Part shown: positions 51,189 through 60,811 of the stretch, one piece after another
How positions within the stretch are numbered: position 1 is the first letter of the stretch
Layout of the letters: the number at the start of each line of letters is the position of its first letter
From: Streptomyces sp. YIM 130001
GTDB taxonomy: Bacteria; Actinomycetota; Actinomycetes; Streptomycetales; Streptomycetaceae
Length of the DNA stretch: 64,000 nt
Assembly: GCF_003574445.1 (NCBI RefSeq)
Contig: NZ_KZ984559.1
Coordinates: forward strand, 1-64,000
Direction of reading: 5' to 3'
The notes under the pieces: model-generated
Databases searched by the model: none
The model's input: the letters and a program-made list of their open reading frames with translations, nothing else
Told to the model about the DNA's origin: nothing
Program-made: the position numbers and the translations under genes

Positions 51189-53092
51189 TGTCCGCACGTG
51201 AGTCCCGATGGGCCGCGGTCGTCCGCACTCCCGTCGGCCGGTGCGCGGCGGTGCTGCTGCTCGCGGTGGTCGCACTGGCGGTGCTCGCGCCCATGCTGTG
51301 GGGCGACCGCGCGACAGTGGTCGACACCTCCGCCGTTCAGCAGGGCCCTTCGTCCGCCCATCTCCTGGGTACGGACACACTCGGTCGCGACATCCTCTAC
51401 CGGGTTCTGGTCGCCACGCGGCTGTCCGTGCTGCTCGCGGTCGCGGCCACGGTCCTGGGTGTGGTGCTCGGTCTGATCCTGGGCACGGCGCCCTCGGTGC
51501 TGCCGCGCCGTTCGGGACGTGTGGTGACCTGGGTGGTGCACACGGCGGTCGCGTTTCCCGCGCTGCTGCTCGCCCTGTTCTTCGCGGTGATCTTCGGGGT
51601 GGGCACCACGGGGGCGGTCCTGGCGATCGGTCTGGCGACGGCACCGTCGTTCGCCCGGCTCACCCAGACGCTCTCGGCCTCGGTGGCGGGCCAGGACTTC
51701 ATCGCGGCGGCCCGGGTGGCCGGGATCGGCCGCATCCGGATGCTGGTACGGCACATCCTGCCGAACATCGCCGAACCGCTGGCCGTGAACGCCACGATCG
51801 GTGCCGGTTCCGCACTGCTCGCCTTCGCCGGACTGTCGTTCCTCGGTCTGGGTGTGCAGGCACCGGACTACGACTGGGGACGGCTCCTGGGAGAAGGGCT
51901 GACGCGGATCAGCCTCACTCCGGCGCCCGCGCTCGCGCCGTGTCTCGCGGTGGTGGTCACCGGGCTCGCGTTCAACCTCTTCGGCGAGGCGGCGGCCGCG
52001 GCACTCGGGGTGCGCACCCTGTCGGCGCGCGGCGCCGGCAAGCAGGCGAGCCCGACCCCGCTCACGCGCAACGAGGTTGAGCGCGGCTCGGAAGAAGCGG
52101 TGCTCGCGGTGCGCGATCTCCGGGTGTCCTTCCCGGGGCCCGTCGAGCCGGTGCGCGGGGTGAGTTTCGCCGTACGCCCCGGGGAAGCGGTCGGGGTGGT
52201 CGGTGAGTCCGGCTCCGGCAAGAGCCTCACCGCGCTCGCCGCCGCCCGGCTCATCGAATCGCCCGGCGAAGTGACCGCCGAACGCCTCGAGTTCGCGGGA
52301 ACGGAGCTGCTCGGCGCCTCGGACCGAGAGCTCGCTCCGCTGCTCGGAGGCCGGCTGGCGATGGTCTTCCAGGACCCCATGACCTCGTTCAACCCGGTCC
52401 TGAGCGTGGGCCGGCAGCTTGCCGAAGTCGCCGAACAGCACCGGGAGATGTCGCGCGGTGAGGCTCTGGCACGTGCGGTGGACCGGCTGCGCGGGGTGCG
52501 GGTGCCGGCGCCGGAGCGCAGGGCCGAGCAGTATCCGCACGAGTTCTCGGGCGGCATGCGGCAGCGGGCGATGATCGGCATGGGCCTGATGGGCAGCCCT
52601 CGGCTGATCATCGCCGACGAGCCGACGACAGCGCTCGACGTCACGGTGCAGCAGCAGGTCCTGCGTCTGCTCGCCGACGTCCGCGCGATCGAGGGCACCG
52701 CGCTGCTGCTGATCAGCCACGACGTCACGGTGGTCGCGCAGACCTGCGACCGGATCCTGGTGATGTACGCGGGCCGGATCGTCGAAGAGCTGCCCGCCGA
52801 GGGGCTGTTCGAGTCCGCGCGGCACCCGTACACACGGGCTCTGCTCGCCGCCGTGCCGGATCTGGACACCGACCGGGACAGCCCGCTGCCGGTGATCCCC
52901 GGGCGTCCGCCGGAGCCCGACCGGGTGCCGTTCGGCTGCGCGTTCGCACCACGCTGCCCGCGCGCCCGGGACCGCTGCCTCGGCGAGGACCCGGAGCTCG
53001 CCACCGACACCGACGGCCACCGGGTCGCCTGCTGGTACCCCGTGGCGGACGGCGAACCGGCCGAGAAGGCCGCGACAGGAGGTACGGCATGA
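51188..53092 (+). CDS. Fused peptide ABC permease and ATPase (DppC-DppD fusion)
   Basis: 634 residues. Residues 1-285 are a DppC-type permease with six helices (L-L-G-T-D-T-L-G-R-D near 60; D-F-I-A-A-A-R-V-A-G near 170). After a linker rich in S-P-T, residues 305-634 are a DppD-type ATPase: Walker A G-E-S-G-S-G-K-S near 340, signature F-S-G-G-M-R-Q-R near 454, Walker B L-I-I-A-D-E-P-T-T-A-L-D near 474. The C-terminal C-A-F-A-P-R-C motif matches the OligoHPY extension. These are normally separate proteins. Confidence 0.92.
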   Translation: MSARESRWAAVVRTPVGRCAAVLLLAVVALAVLAPMLWGDRATVVDTSAVQQGPSSAHLLGTDTLGRDILYRVLVATRLSVLLAVAATVLGVVLGLILGTAPSVLPRRSGRVVTWVVHTAVAFPALLLALFFAVIFGVGTTGAVLAIGLATAPSFARLTQTLSASVAGQDFIAAARVAGIGRIRMLVRHILPNIAEPLAVNATIGAGSALLAFAGLSFLGLGVQAPDYDWGRLLGEGLTRISLTPAPALAPCLAVVVTGLAFNLFGEAAAAALGVRTLSARGAGKQASPTPLTRNEVERGSEEAVLAVRDLRVSFPGPVEPVRGVSFAVRPGEAVGVVGESGSGKSLTALAAARLIESPGEVTAERLEFAGTELLGASDRELAPLLGGRLAMVFQDPMTSFNPVLSVGRQLAEVAEQHREMSRGEALARAVDRLRGVRVPAPERRAEQYPHEFSGGMRQRAMIGMGLMGSPRLIIADEPTTALDVTVQQQVLRLLADVRAIEGTALLLISHDVTVVAQTCDRILVMYAGRIVEELPAEGLFESARHPYTRALLAAVPDLDTDRDSPLPVIPGRPPEPDRVPFGCAFAPRCPRARDRCLGEDPELATDTDGHRVACWYPVADGEPAEKAATGGTA

Positions 53093-54087
53093 GCCGGCTC
53101 GTCTTCGACGGGGTGAGCGTGCGCTACGGGCACGGCCGACAGGCGCTGACCGCCGTGGACGGGGCGAGCCTGACCGTGCCGTCCGGTCAAGTCGTGGGTC
53201 TGGTCGGGGAGTCGGGCTCGGGGAAGTCGACCCTGGCACGGTCCGCCGTGGGTCTGGCCCCGGTCGGCGCGGGCCGTGTGCTCCTCGACGACACCGATGT
53301 GACGCGCCTTCGCGGGCGGCACCGCCCCCTGCAGATGATCTTCCAGGATCCGTATGCCTCGCTCGATCCGCGGATGACCATCGGCGACTCCATCGCCGAG
53401 GCGATCCCCCGGCATGCGGTACGCGGCCGTGCCGGCCGCCGGGCCGAGGTCGCCCGGCTGCTCGATCAGGTCAATCTGGATCCCGACCGCGCGGCGATGC
53501 TGCCGAGCCGACTGTCCGGCGGGCAGCGCCAACGGGTCGGTATCGCCCGGGCGTTGGCGGGCAGGCCGGAGGTCGTCATCGCGGACGAGATCACCTCGGC
53601 GCTCGATGTGTCCGTCCAGGGGACCGTGCTCAACCTCTTCCGCGAGGTGCAGCGCCGGCTGAACCTGACCACGCTGTTCATCACCCACAACCTGGCCGTG
53701 GTGCGGCATGTCAGTGACCACATCGCGGTGATGCACCTCGGCCGGATCGTCGAGTCCGGGCCCACGGACGAGATCCTCGCGAACCCGCGGCACCCGTACA
53801 CCCGTGAGCTGCTGGCCGCCGTTCCCCGCCGTGCCGCGGCTTCGCCCGGTGGCGGGGATCCGGGTGCGCAGCAGCTGGTGTCCGCGGAGCCGGCCGACCC
53901 GCATCACCCGCCGGGCGGCTGCCGCTATCACCTGCACTGTCCGGTCGGCCCGCTGGTCCGCGACGACCGGGAGCTGTGCCGCTCCCGTGATCCCGGCGCG
54001 GACGCGGAGTCACGCCCGCATCGCGCGGCCTGCCACTTCGTGTCGACACCGAGCCTGATATCCGCGCCACCAGGGAAAGCTTCGTAA
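53089..54087 (+). CDS. Peptide ABC transporter ATPase (DppF type)
   Basis: 332 residues. Walker A G-E-S-G-S-G-K-S-T near 41, Q-loop F-Q-D-P-Y-A-S-L near 85, signature L-S-G-G-Q-R-Q-R-V-G near 142, Walker B V-V-I-A-D-E-I-T-S-A-L-D near 163 (I in place of the usual P). C-terminal cysteines (C-R-Y-H-L-H-C) as in OligoHPY. Second ATPase of the transporter; its ATG lies in the last codons of the fusion gene. Confidence 0.93.
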   Translation: MSRLVFDGVSVRYGHGRQALTAVDGASLTVPSGQVVGLVGESGSGKSTLARSAVGLAPVGAGRVLLDDTDVTRLRGRHRPLQMIFQDPYASLDPRMTIGDSIAEAIPRHAVRGRAGRRAEVARLLDQVNLDPDRAAMLPSRLSGGQRQRVGIARALAGRPEVVIADEITSALDVSVQGTVLNLFREVQRRLNLTTLFITHNLAVVRHVSDHIAVMHLGRIVESGPTDEILANPRHPYTRELLAAVPRRAAASPGGGDPGAQQLVSAEPADPHHPPGGCRYHLHCPVGPLVRDDRELCRSRDPGADAESRPHRAACHFVSTPSLISAPPGKAS

Positions 54088-54134
54088 CCCGCACCTCTGC
54101 CGTATCCGCACCGTCCACGAGGAGACAGCCCGCC

Positions 54135-57100
54135 TTGACGCGACACATGGGCATCGACGATCTCTATTCCATCGCTCTGCCGGAGCAGCCGACGCTGTCA
54201 CCGGACGGCACGCGCCTGGTGTACGTCCTGCGCGCCGCCGACCGCGAACACGACCGGGACAACCGGGAGTTGTGGACCGTACCGACCGCATCAGGTGCGG
54301 CGCGGCGACTCACCCGCGGTCCGGCCGACACGGCGCCCGCCTGGTCACCCGACGGCACCCGAGTCGCCTTCCTGCGGGGCGGCGACGGGCCGGCCCAGGT
54401 GTGGCTGCTGCCCGCCGACGGCGGAGAGCCGGAGCAGGTCACGGAACTGCCGCTCGGAGCCGGCGCGCCCGCGTGGAGTCCGGACGGCACCGCGCTCGCC
54501 TTCACTGCTCCCGTCGACCGGCAGGAGTCGCCTCGGTCGGCGACGCCACCGCCCCTGGTGGTGGACCGCCGAGGCCACAAGGCGGACGGCACCGGCCTGT
54601 TGGGCACGGTCCGCAGCCATCTGCACGTCCTCGACCTCGACGGTCGGCAGGTACGGCAAGTCACCGACGGCGACTGGCACGCCGGTGCTCCGGCCTGGTC
54701 TCCCGACGGCCGGGGCCTCGCGTTCTGCGCGGCGCGCGGCGCATCCGCCGAACTGACGCTGCGCTCCGAGGCGTACGTGGTCGACGTGGCCTCCTCCGCA
54801 GCGGGCAGGCCGCGGCGCGTCGGTGGTGCCGAGGGCGTCGCAGGGGCCGTCACCTGGACCGCCGAGGGCGACGCCCTGCTGGTGGTGGGCCGGACCGACA
54901 CCTCGCTCGGCCACGCGAACCTGCTGCGGGTGCCCTTGGACGGCGGCGCCACGGTCGACCTCGCCGCCGGTCTCGACCGCAATGTGATGGCGGGCGGGCC
55001 CGGCTACCCGGGCGCGCTGCCGCGGGTCGCCGACGACGGCCGTACCGTGCTCTTCTGCGTGCGGGACCGCGGCTGCAGTCAGCTGTACGCGGTGGACGTG
55101 ACCGGTGGTGCTCCGCGGCTCCTCGTGGGCGGTACCGACCGCTTCGTCTCCGGCTTGTCGGCCGCGAAGGACACAGCCGTCGTCGTCCTGACGAGGCCCG
55201 ACGCCTACGGCGAGATCGTGGCCGTCGAGCTGTCCACCGGCCGCGAGCAGACACTCACCCGGCACGGCGAGGCGCTCGCAGGTGTGGAGCTGTTCCCCGC
55301 ACGGGAACGGGAGTTCACGATCTCGGACGGCACCACCGTGCACGGCTGGCTGCTGCGCGATCCGGACCGCACGGGCCCCGCGCCGCTCCTCCTGGACATC
55401 CACGGCGGCCCGCACAACGCGTGGAACGGAGCGGCCGATCCCGCGCACCTGTACCACCAGGAGCTGGTCGCCCGCGGCTGGTCGGTGCTCCTGCTGAATC
55501 CGCGCGGCAGCGACGGCTACGGCGAGGACTTCTTCACCGCCGTCTTCGGGGCCTGGGGCAAGGCGGACGCACAGGACTTCCTCGAACCGCTGGACACCCT
55601 GGTCGCCGAGGGCACGGCCGATCCTGCGCGGCTCGCGGTGGCGGGGTACAGCTACGGCGGCTTCATGACCTGCTATCTGACCGGCCACGACAACCGCTTC
55701 GCCGCGGCGGTCGCCGGCGGCGTCGTCAGCGATCTGACGAGTATGTGCGGCACCAGCGACGAGGCGCAGTGGCTGGCGGTCACCGAACTGGGCGGCCATC
55801 CCTGGGCCGACCGCGAGCGGTACGCCGAACTCTCCCCGTACTCCCACGTGGACAAGGTGCGCACGCCGACGCTCGTCCTGCACGGCGCCGAAGACGAACG
55901 CTGCCCGGTCGGACAGGCGGAGCAGTGGTTCAACGCGCTGAGCACGCAGGGCGTGCCCACTCAACTGGTGCTCTACCCGGGCGGTGCGCATGTGTTCCTG
56001 CTGGACGGCCCGCCCTCGCACCGCACCGACCTCTCGCGGCGCATCGTGGACTGGGTGGAACACCATGCCGGTACGTCCGGGGCGTCCGCTTCTGGGCAGG
56101 TGGCCGCTCGTCCCGTGGATGTGCCGTACTGGCAGCGGCGGTTGACCGAGCTGGCGGAGCGGCACCGGGTTCCGGGCGCGGTCCTGGGCATCTCCCGCGG
56201 AGAGCACAGCGGCGTGGCCGCGCACGGAGTGCTCAACAGGGACACCGGAGTGACCACCACACCGGACTCCCTCTTCCAGATCGGGTCCATCACGAAGGTG
56301 TGGACGGCCACCCTGGCCATGCAACTCGTCGACGAGGGCAAGCTCGACCTGGACGCACCGGTCGCCGATGTTCTGCCGGAGCTGCGTCTGTCCGATCCAG
56401 AGGTCGCACGGCAGGTGACCATGCGGCATCTGCTGACGCACTCCAGCGGCATCGACGGGGACGTGTTCACGGACACCGGCCGCGGCGACGACTGCCTGGA
56501 ACTGTTCACCGGCCGGCTGGACGAGGCCGCGCAGAATCATCCGCTGGGCGCCACCGTCTCGTACTGCAACTCCGGGTTCGTACTGGCCGGACGGGTCGTC
56601 GAGAAGCTGACCGGCATGAGCTGGGACCGTGCCCTGAGCGAGCGGCTGTGTGCACCGCTGGGGCTGGAGCGCACCGTCACACTGCCGGAGGAGGCGCTCC
56701 GTTTCCGCACCGCGATGGGCCATGCCTCCGAGGGCGATCAGCCGCCCCGTCCGGCTCCGGCCTGGGGTCTGCCGCGCTCCGCGGGGCCTGCGGGCCTGAT
56801 CACCGCGACCGCCGGCGACGTCCTGGCCTTCGCGCGCCTGCATCTGGCCGGCGGCACCGCCCCGGACGGGACACGGCTGCTCTCCGAGCGCGCGGCGCGG
56901 GCGATGACGGCGAAGGAGGTGGACGTACCGGACGTCCACCTGCTCGGGGACTCCTGGGGCCTGGGCTGGATCCGCTTCGGCTGGGGCGGTGACCGGCTGA
57001 TCGGCCACGACGGCAACACGATCGGCCAGTCGGCGTTCCTGCGTCTGCTGCCCGAGCAGGATCTCGCCGTCACCCTCCTGACCAACGGAGGAGCGGCGCA

Positions 57101-57476
57101 GGACCTGTACCGGGAGCTGTTCGGGGAGATCTTCGCGGAACTGGGCGGCGTGACCATGCCCGAGCCGCTGCGGCCGCCGGCCGTCCCGGTGCCGGTGGAC
57201 GCCGGCCGCCTGGTCGGACACTACGAGCGGGCCGGGACGCGCATCGACGTCCTGGAGGGCGAGGACGGTCTGCTGCTGCGGTACACGACGACGGGCCCGC
57301 TCGCCGACCTCGTGCCGGACCCGGTCCGCGAGACCGCGCTGGTGCCCGTCTCGGACAGCCTGTTCCTCGTGCAGTACGCCGGCAGCCCGGCCTGGGTCCC
57401 GGTGACGTTCTACTCCCTGCCCACCGGCGAGCGCTATGTGCACCACGGTATGCGCGCGACCCCGAAGGTGTCCTGA
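54135..57476 (+). CDS. Fused S9 prolyl-oligopeptidase and S12 beta-lactamase-like serine hydrolase
   Basis: 1113 residues from TTG 54135 (GAGGAG 10 bases upstream; ATG 54147 possible). Residues 1-400 are a TolB-like beta-propeller (repeats of A-W-S-P-D-G). Residues 400-645 are an S9 domain with the nucleophile in G-Y-S-Y-G-G (Ser 506), acid in H-G-A-E-D-E and His in G-G-A-H-V-F-L. Residues about 660-1000 are an S12 domain with S-I-T-K (Ser 718, Lys 721) and Y-C-N near 808. S12 enzymes include D-aminopeptidases and D-Ala carboxypeptidases. No signal peptide, so it should digest imported peptides in the cytoplasm. Confidence 0.92.
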   Translation: MTRHMGIDDLYSIALPEQPTLSPDGTRLVYVLRAADREHDRDNRELWTVPTASGAARRLTRGPADTAPAWSPDGTRVAFLRGGDGPAQVWLLPADGGEPEQVTELPLGAGAPAWSPDGTALAFTAPVDRQESPRSATPPPLVVDRRGHKADGTGLLGTVRSHLHVLDLDGRQVRQVTDGDWHAGAPAWSPDGRGLAFCAARGASAELTLRSEAYVVDVASSAAGRPRRVGGAEGVAGAVTWTAEGDALLVVGRTDTSLGHANLLRVPLDGGATVDLAAGLDRNVMAGGPGYPGALPRVADDGRTVLFCVRDRGCSQLYAVDVTGGAPRLLVGGTDRFVSGLSAAKDTAVVVLTRPDAYGEIVAVELSTGREQTLTRHGEALAGVELFPAREREFTISDGTTVHGWLLRDPDRTGPAPLLLDIHGGPHNAWNGAADPAHLYHQELVARGWSVLLLNPRGSDGYGEDFFTAVFGAWGKADAQDFLEPLDTLVAEGTADPARLAVAGYSYGGFMTCYLTGHDNRFAAAVAGGVVSDLTSMCGTSDEAQWLAVTELGGHPWADRERYAELSPYSHVDKVRTPTLVLHGAEDERCPVGQAEQWFNALSTQGVPTQLVLYPGGAHVFLLDGPPSHRTDLSRRIVDWVEHHAGTSGASASGQVAARPVDVPYWQRRLTELAERHRVPGAVLGISRGEHSGVAAHGVLNRDTGVTTTPDSLFQIGSITKVWTATLAMQLVDEGKLDLDAPVADVLPELRLSDPEVARQVTMRHLLTHSSGIDGDVFTDTGRGDDCLELFTGRLDEAAQNHPLGATVSYCNSGFVLAGRVVEKLTGMSWDRALSERLCAPLGLERTVTLPEEALRFRTAMGHASEGDQPPRPAPAWGLPRSAGPAGLITATAGDVLAFARLHLAGGTAPDGTRLLSERAARAMTAKEVDVPDVHLLGDSWGLGWIRFGWGGDRLIGHDGNTIGQSAFLRLLPEQDLAVTLLTNGGAAQDLYRELFGEIFAELGGVTMPEPLRPPAVPVPVDAGRLVGHYERAGTRIDVLEGEDGLLLRYTTTGPLADLVPDPVRETALVPVSDSLFLVQYAGSPAWVPVTFYSLPTGERYVHHGMRATPKVS

Positions 57477-57477
57477 C

Positions 57478-58683
57478 ATGCAGCCCTACGACAGTGACGG
57501 GTCCGGCGGTGCGGTGGAGGTCGCCCCGTTCGAGGCCGCACTGCCCGCCGTCGTCGAGGACATCGGGCGCCTGGTGCGCACCGAGTCGCCGTCGTCCGAC
57601 CTGGAGTCGGTGGCGCGCAGCGCGGAAGTGGTCGCGGAGCTCGGGGCCCGCCATCTCGGCGTGCGGCCGGAGGTGATCGTCCTCGACGGCCGTACCCATC
57701 TGCGCTGGCGTCTGGGCGCGGGGCCGCGGCGGGTGCTGCTGCTCGGACACCACGACACGGTGTGGCCGCTCGGCTCGCTCGCCGCCCGGCCCTTCTCGGT
57801 GCGGGACGGTGTGCTGCGCGGGCCGGGCTGCTTCGACATGAAGACCGGCCTGGTGATGGCGTTCCACGCGCTGGGGGCGCTCGACTCGGTGGACGGGGTG
57901 ACCCTGCTCGTCACCGGGGACGAGGAGCTCGGCTCGCCGTCCTCACGGGAGTTGATCGAGCGCGAAGCGGCCGGATGTGCTGCCGCGCTGGTCCTGGAGG
58001 CGGCCGCGGAGGGCGGGGCCCTCAAGACCGAGCGCAAGGGCGTCTCGCTGTACGAGGTACGGGTCGGCGGCCGGGCCGCGCACGCGGGCCTCGAACCGGA
58101 GGCCGGGGTGAACGCCGGTATCGAGACCGCCCACCAGCTCCTCGCCGTCGCCGCGCTCACCGACAGCACCTCGGGAACCACCGTCACCCCGACCGTCCTC
58201 TCCGCCGGTACGACCACCAACACCGTCCCCGCCGACGGCCGGTTCGCGGTGGACGTACGCGTACGGGAGGTTGCCGAACAGGCCCGGGTCGACGCGCAGT
58301 TGAGGGGGCTGCGGCCCGTCCTGGAAGGCGCGGGCGTGGAGGTGACCGGCGGCCCGAACCGCCCGCCGCTGTCGCGGGACGCGTCGGAGGAGCTGTACCG
58401 CACCGCCGGGCGTCTGGCGGACCGGCTCGGTCTGGCTCCGCCGGCTTCCGCCGCGGTGGGCGGGGCCTCGGACGGCAACTTCACCGCGGGCGTCGGGATC
58501 CGGACGCTCGACGGCCTCGGGGCGGTGGGAGGCGGCGCGCACGCCGAGCACGAGCATGTGCTCGTCGGTGAGATTCCGTCCCGTACCGCCTTGCTCGCGG
58601 CGCTGGTGCAGGACGTGCTCGAGGCCGACTCCGGTGCGGATCAAGGGAGTTCGGCGACAGCGATCGGGGAGAACACACGATGA
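57478..58683 (+). CDS. M20 family metallopeptidase/deacylase
   Basis: 401 residues. Zinc ligands: H in L-G-H-H-D-T-V-W-P near 82, bridging D in C-F-D-M-K-T-G near 119, catalytic E-E in G-D-E-E-L-G near 151, E in L-E-A-A-A-E near 178 and H in A-H-A-E-H near 372. The dimerisation domain lies at about 190-300. M20 enzymes of this kind remove N-acyl groups or split dipeptides. Placed before a GNAT acyltransferase and an N-acylamino acid racemase, it fits the N-succinyl-L-amino acid desuccinylase of the D-to-L conversion pathway. Starts 2 bases after the peptidase gene. Confidence 0.88.
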   Translation: MQPYDSDGSGGAVEVAPFEAALPAVVEDIGRLVRTESPSSDLESVARSAEVVAELGARHLGVRPEVIVLDGRTHLRWRLGAGPRRVLLLGHHDTVWPLGSLAARPFSVRDGVLRGPGCFDMKTGLVMAFHALGALDSVDGVTLLVTGDEELGSPSSRELIEREAAGCAAALVLEAAAEGGALKTERKGVSLYEVRVGGRAAHAGLEPEAGVNAGIETAHQLLAVAALTDSTSGTTVTPTVLSAGTTTNTVPADGRFAVDVRVREVAEQARVDAQLRGLRPVLEGAGVEVTGGPNRPPLSRDASEELYRTAGRLADRLGLAPPASAAVGGASDGNFTAGVGIRTLDGLGAVGGGAHAEHEHVLVGEIPSRTALLAALVQDVLEADSGADQGSSATAIGENTR

Positions 58684-59594
58684 GCGACATACCCGCCCCC
58701 GTGGCACTCGGCTCGCCGGCCGTCGACGAGCGGCTCGTGGCCGACGCGGAGGCCGCGGCGGACGCGGCGGCCCGCGCGGCGGGCTGCCGGGTGCGGCCGA
58801 TCGGCGACCTGGCGGACCTGGAGGCGGCCTGCGGGCTCTTCGAGGGGATCTGGAAGCCGGACGGCGACAACGCCCTGGCAACGCCCGAGTTGCTTCGGGC
58901 GATGGACAAGGCCGGCAGTTATGTCGCGGCCGCCTTCGACGGGACCCGGGACGACGAACTGGTCGCCGCCTGCATCGGCTTCTTCGGTCCGCCGCCCGAC
59001 GGCGCACTGCACAGCCACATCGCGGGGGTGTCGGCCCGGATCCGGGGCCGCAGCGTCGGATTCGCCCTCAAGGCGCACCAGCGCAGCTGGGCGCTGCGGC
59101 GCGGCACGACGCAGGTCTCCTGGACGTTCGATCCGCTGGTGCGGCGCAACGCCTACTTCAACATCGGCAAGCTGGCCGCGCTGCCGGCGCAGTATCTGCC
59201 GGACTTCTACGGCCGGATGAACGACGGCATCAACGGCGCCGACGCCACCGACCGGCTCCTGGTGGCGTGGGAGTTGGCGGCCCCTGACGTCGCCGCGGCC
59301 TGCCACGGCCTGCCGAGGAACGCCGAGCCCTGGGACCCCTCGGCCGGCGCCGCCCTGGACATCACGGCTGACGGACGGCCCGTCGTCGCGGGAGCCACCG
59401 GTGCGCGTACCCGCGTCGCCGTACCGGCCGACATCGAACAACTGCGCCGCACCGACCCGCATTGCGCCGCCGCGTGGCGGGCCGCGCTGCGGGACGCCCT
59501 CGGCGGACTGCTCGCGGACGGGTGGCAGGTGACGGGCTTCGACCGCACCGGCTGGTATCTGCTCGAACGACCCGACCGAAAGGACGCACAGTGA
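58680..59594 (+). CDS. GNAT-family N-acyltransferase (probable N-succinyltransferase)
   Basis: 304 residues with a GNAT core at about 38-200: V-A-A-C-I-G-F-F-G near 97, and the acyl-CoA-binding strand and loop near 115-135 (G-R-S-V-G-F-A-L-K). W-T-F-D-P-L-V-R-R-N-A-Y-F-N near 148 is typical of the COG3375-like group that accompanies N-succinylamino acid racemases. In Geobacillus such an enzyme transfers succinyl from succinyl-CoA to D-amino acids; here the same role is inferred from neighbours. ATG 58680 overlaps the M20 stop. Confidence 0.82.
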   Translation: MSDIPAPVALGSPAVDERLVADAEAAADAAARAAGCRVRPIGDLADLEAACGLFEGIWKPDGDNALATPELLRAMDKAGSYVAAAFDGTRDDELVAACIGFFGPPPDGALHSHIAGVSARIRGRSVGFALKAHQRSWALRRGTTQVSWTFDPLVRRNAYFNIGKLAALPAQYLPDFYGRMNDGINGADATDRLLVAWELAAPDVAAACHGLPRNAEPWDPSAGAALDITADGRPVVAGATGARTRVAVPADIEQLRRTDPHCAAAWRAALRDALGGLLADGWQVTGFDRTGWYLLERPDRKDAQ

Positions 59595-60697
59595 AGTTGA
59601 CCGGGGTCGAGATCCGGGAGATCAGGCTGCCGCTGGTGGCCCCCTTCCGTACCTCCTTCGCCACCCAGACCGAGCGCTCCGCGCTGGTGCTGCGCGCGGT
59701 GAGCGACGAGGGCGAAGGGTGGGGCGAGTGCGTGGCGATGGCGGACCCGCTGTACTCGTCCGAGTACGTCGCCGCGTCCGCCGATGTGCTGCGCCGTTTC
59801 CTCGTCCCGGCTCTCGGCCGCCGCGAGCGTCTGGACGGTGCGGCGGTCGGCCGCGCCCTGGAGCCGTTCCGTGGCCACCGGATGGCGAAGGCCGCGCTCG
59901 AAATGGCGGTCCTCGACGCCGAGTTGCGGTCGAGGGGCGTGCCGCTGGCGCGTGAGCTGGGTGCCGTGCACGACCGGGTTCCGTGCGGGGTGTCGGTCGG
60001 CATCATGGACTCGGTGCCGCAACTCCTCGACGCGGTCGCCGGGTATCTCGACGAGGGCTACGTGCGTATCAAGCTCAAGATCGAGCCCGGCTGGGACGTG
60101 GAGCCCGTCCGGGCGGTACGCGAGCGGTTCGGCGACGACGTGCTGCTCCAGGTCGACGCCAACACCGCGTACACGCTCGCCGACACGCGGCATCTGGCCC
60201 GCCTCGATCCGTTCGACCTGCTGCTGATCGAGCAGCCGCTGGAGGAGGAGGACCTCCTCGGCCACGCGGAACTCTCCAAGGCCATCACCACGCCGGTCTG
60301 CCTGGACGAGTCGATCACCTCCGCGCGCTCCGCCGCGGCCGCGATCACGCTCGGCGCGTGCAGTGTCGTCAACGTCAAGCCCGGCCGGGTCGGCGGCTAT
60401 CTGGAGGCACGTCGTATCCATGACGTGTGCGCGGCCCACGGAGTGCCCGTGTGGTGCGGCGGCATGCTGGAGACCGGGCTCGGGCGTGCGGCCAACGTCG
60501 CGCTGGCGGCGCTGCCCGGTTTCACGCTGCCGGGCGACACCTCGGCCTCGGACCGCTACTACCGGACCGACATCACCGCGCCGTTCGTCCTCGCCGACGG
60601 GCATCTGCCGGTTCCGGACGGTCCCGGGCTCGGTGTCACGCCCGACCCGGACGTCCTGAAGGAGGTCACGGTAGACACCCAGTGGGTGCCGGTGTGA
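59591..60697 (+). CDS. N-succinylamino acid racemase / o-succinylbenzoate synthase family
   Basis: 368 residues, enolase superfamily. All catalytic residues are present: Lys 161 and Lys 163 (K-L-K), metal ligands Asp 189, Glu 214 and Asp 239, and Lys 263 (V-N-V-K-P). These numbers coincide, as I recall them, with the Amycolatopsis NSAR/OSBS, which is also 368 residues. Such enzymes racemise N-acyl- or N-succinylamino acids and may also form o-succinylbenzoate for menaquinone. The M20 and GNAT neighbours point to the racemase role. GTG 59591 overlaps the GNAT stop as GTGA. Confidence 0.88.
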   Translation: MKLTGVEIREIRLPLVAPFRTSFATQTERSALVLRAVSDEGEGWGECVAMADPLYSSEYVAASADVLRRFLVPALGRRERLDGAAVGRALEPFRGHRMAKAALEMAVLDAELRSRGVPLARELGAVHDRVPCGVSVGIMDSVPQLLDAVAGYLDEGYVRIKLKIEPGWDVEPVRAVRERFGDDVLLQVDANTAYTLADTRHLARLDPFDLLLIEQPLEEEDLLGHAELSKAITTPVCLDESITSARSAAAAITLGACSVVNVKPGRVGGYLEARRIHDVCAAHGVPVWCGGMLETGLGRAANVALAALPGFTLPGDTSASDRYYRTDITAPFVLADGHLPVPDGPGLGVTPDPDVLKEVTVDTQWVPV

Positions 60698-60811
60698 ACG
60701 GGCCTCTTGTCGCGGACGACGAACGGAGAACACAATTCCGGTACTGCCGACGAACGGTGGGCTGACCGCGCGCGGGCGGCTGGTGCGCAGGTCAGGGAGC
60801 GGAGGAGCCAG

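Noticed and set aside
54272..56992. 906-residue frame within the peptidase fusion gene
   Set aside because: Arg/Gly-rich alternative frame of a strongly supported CDS.
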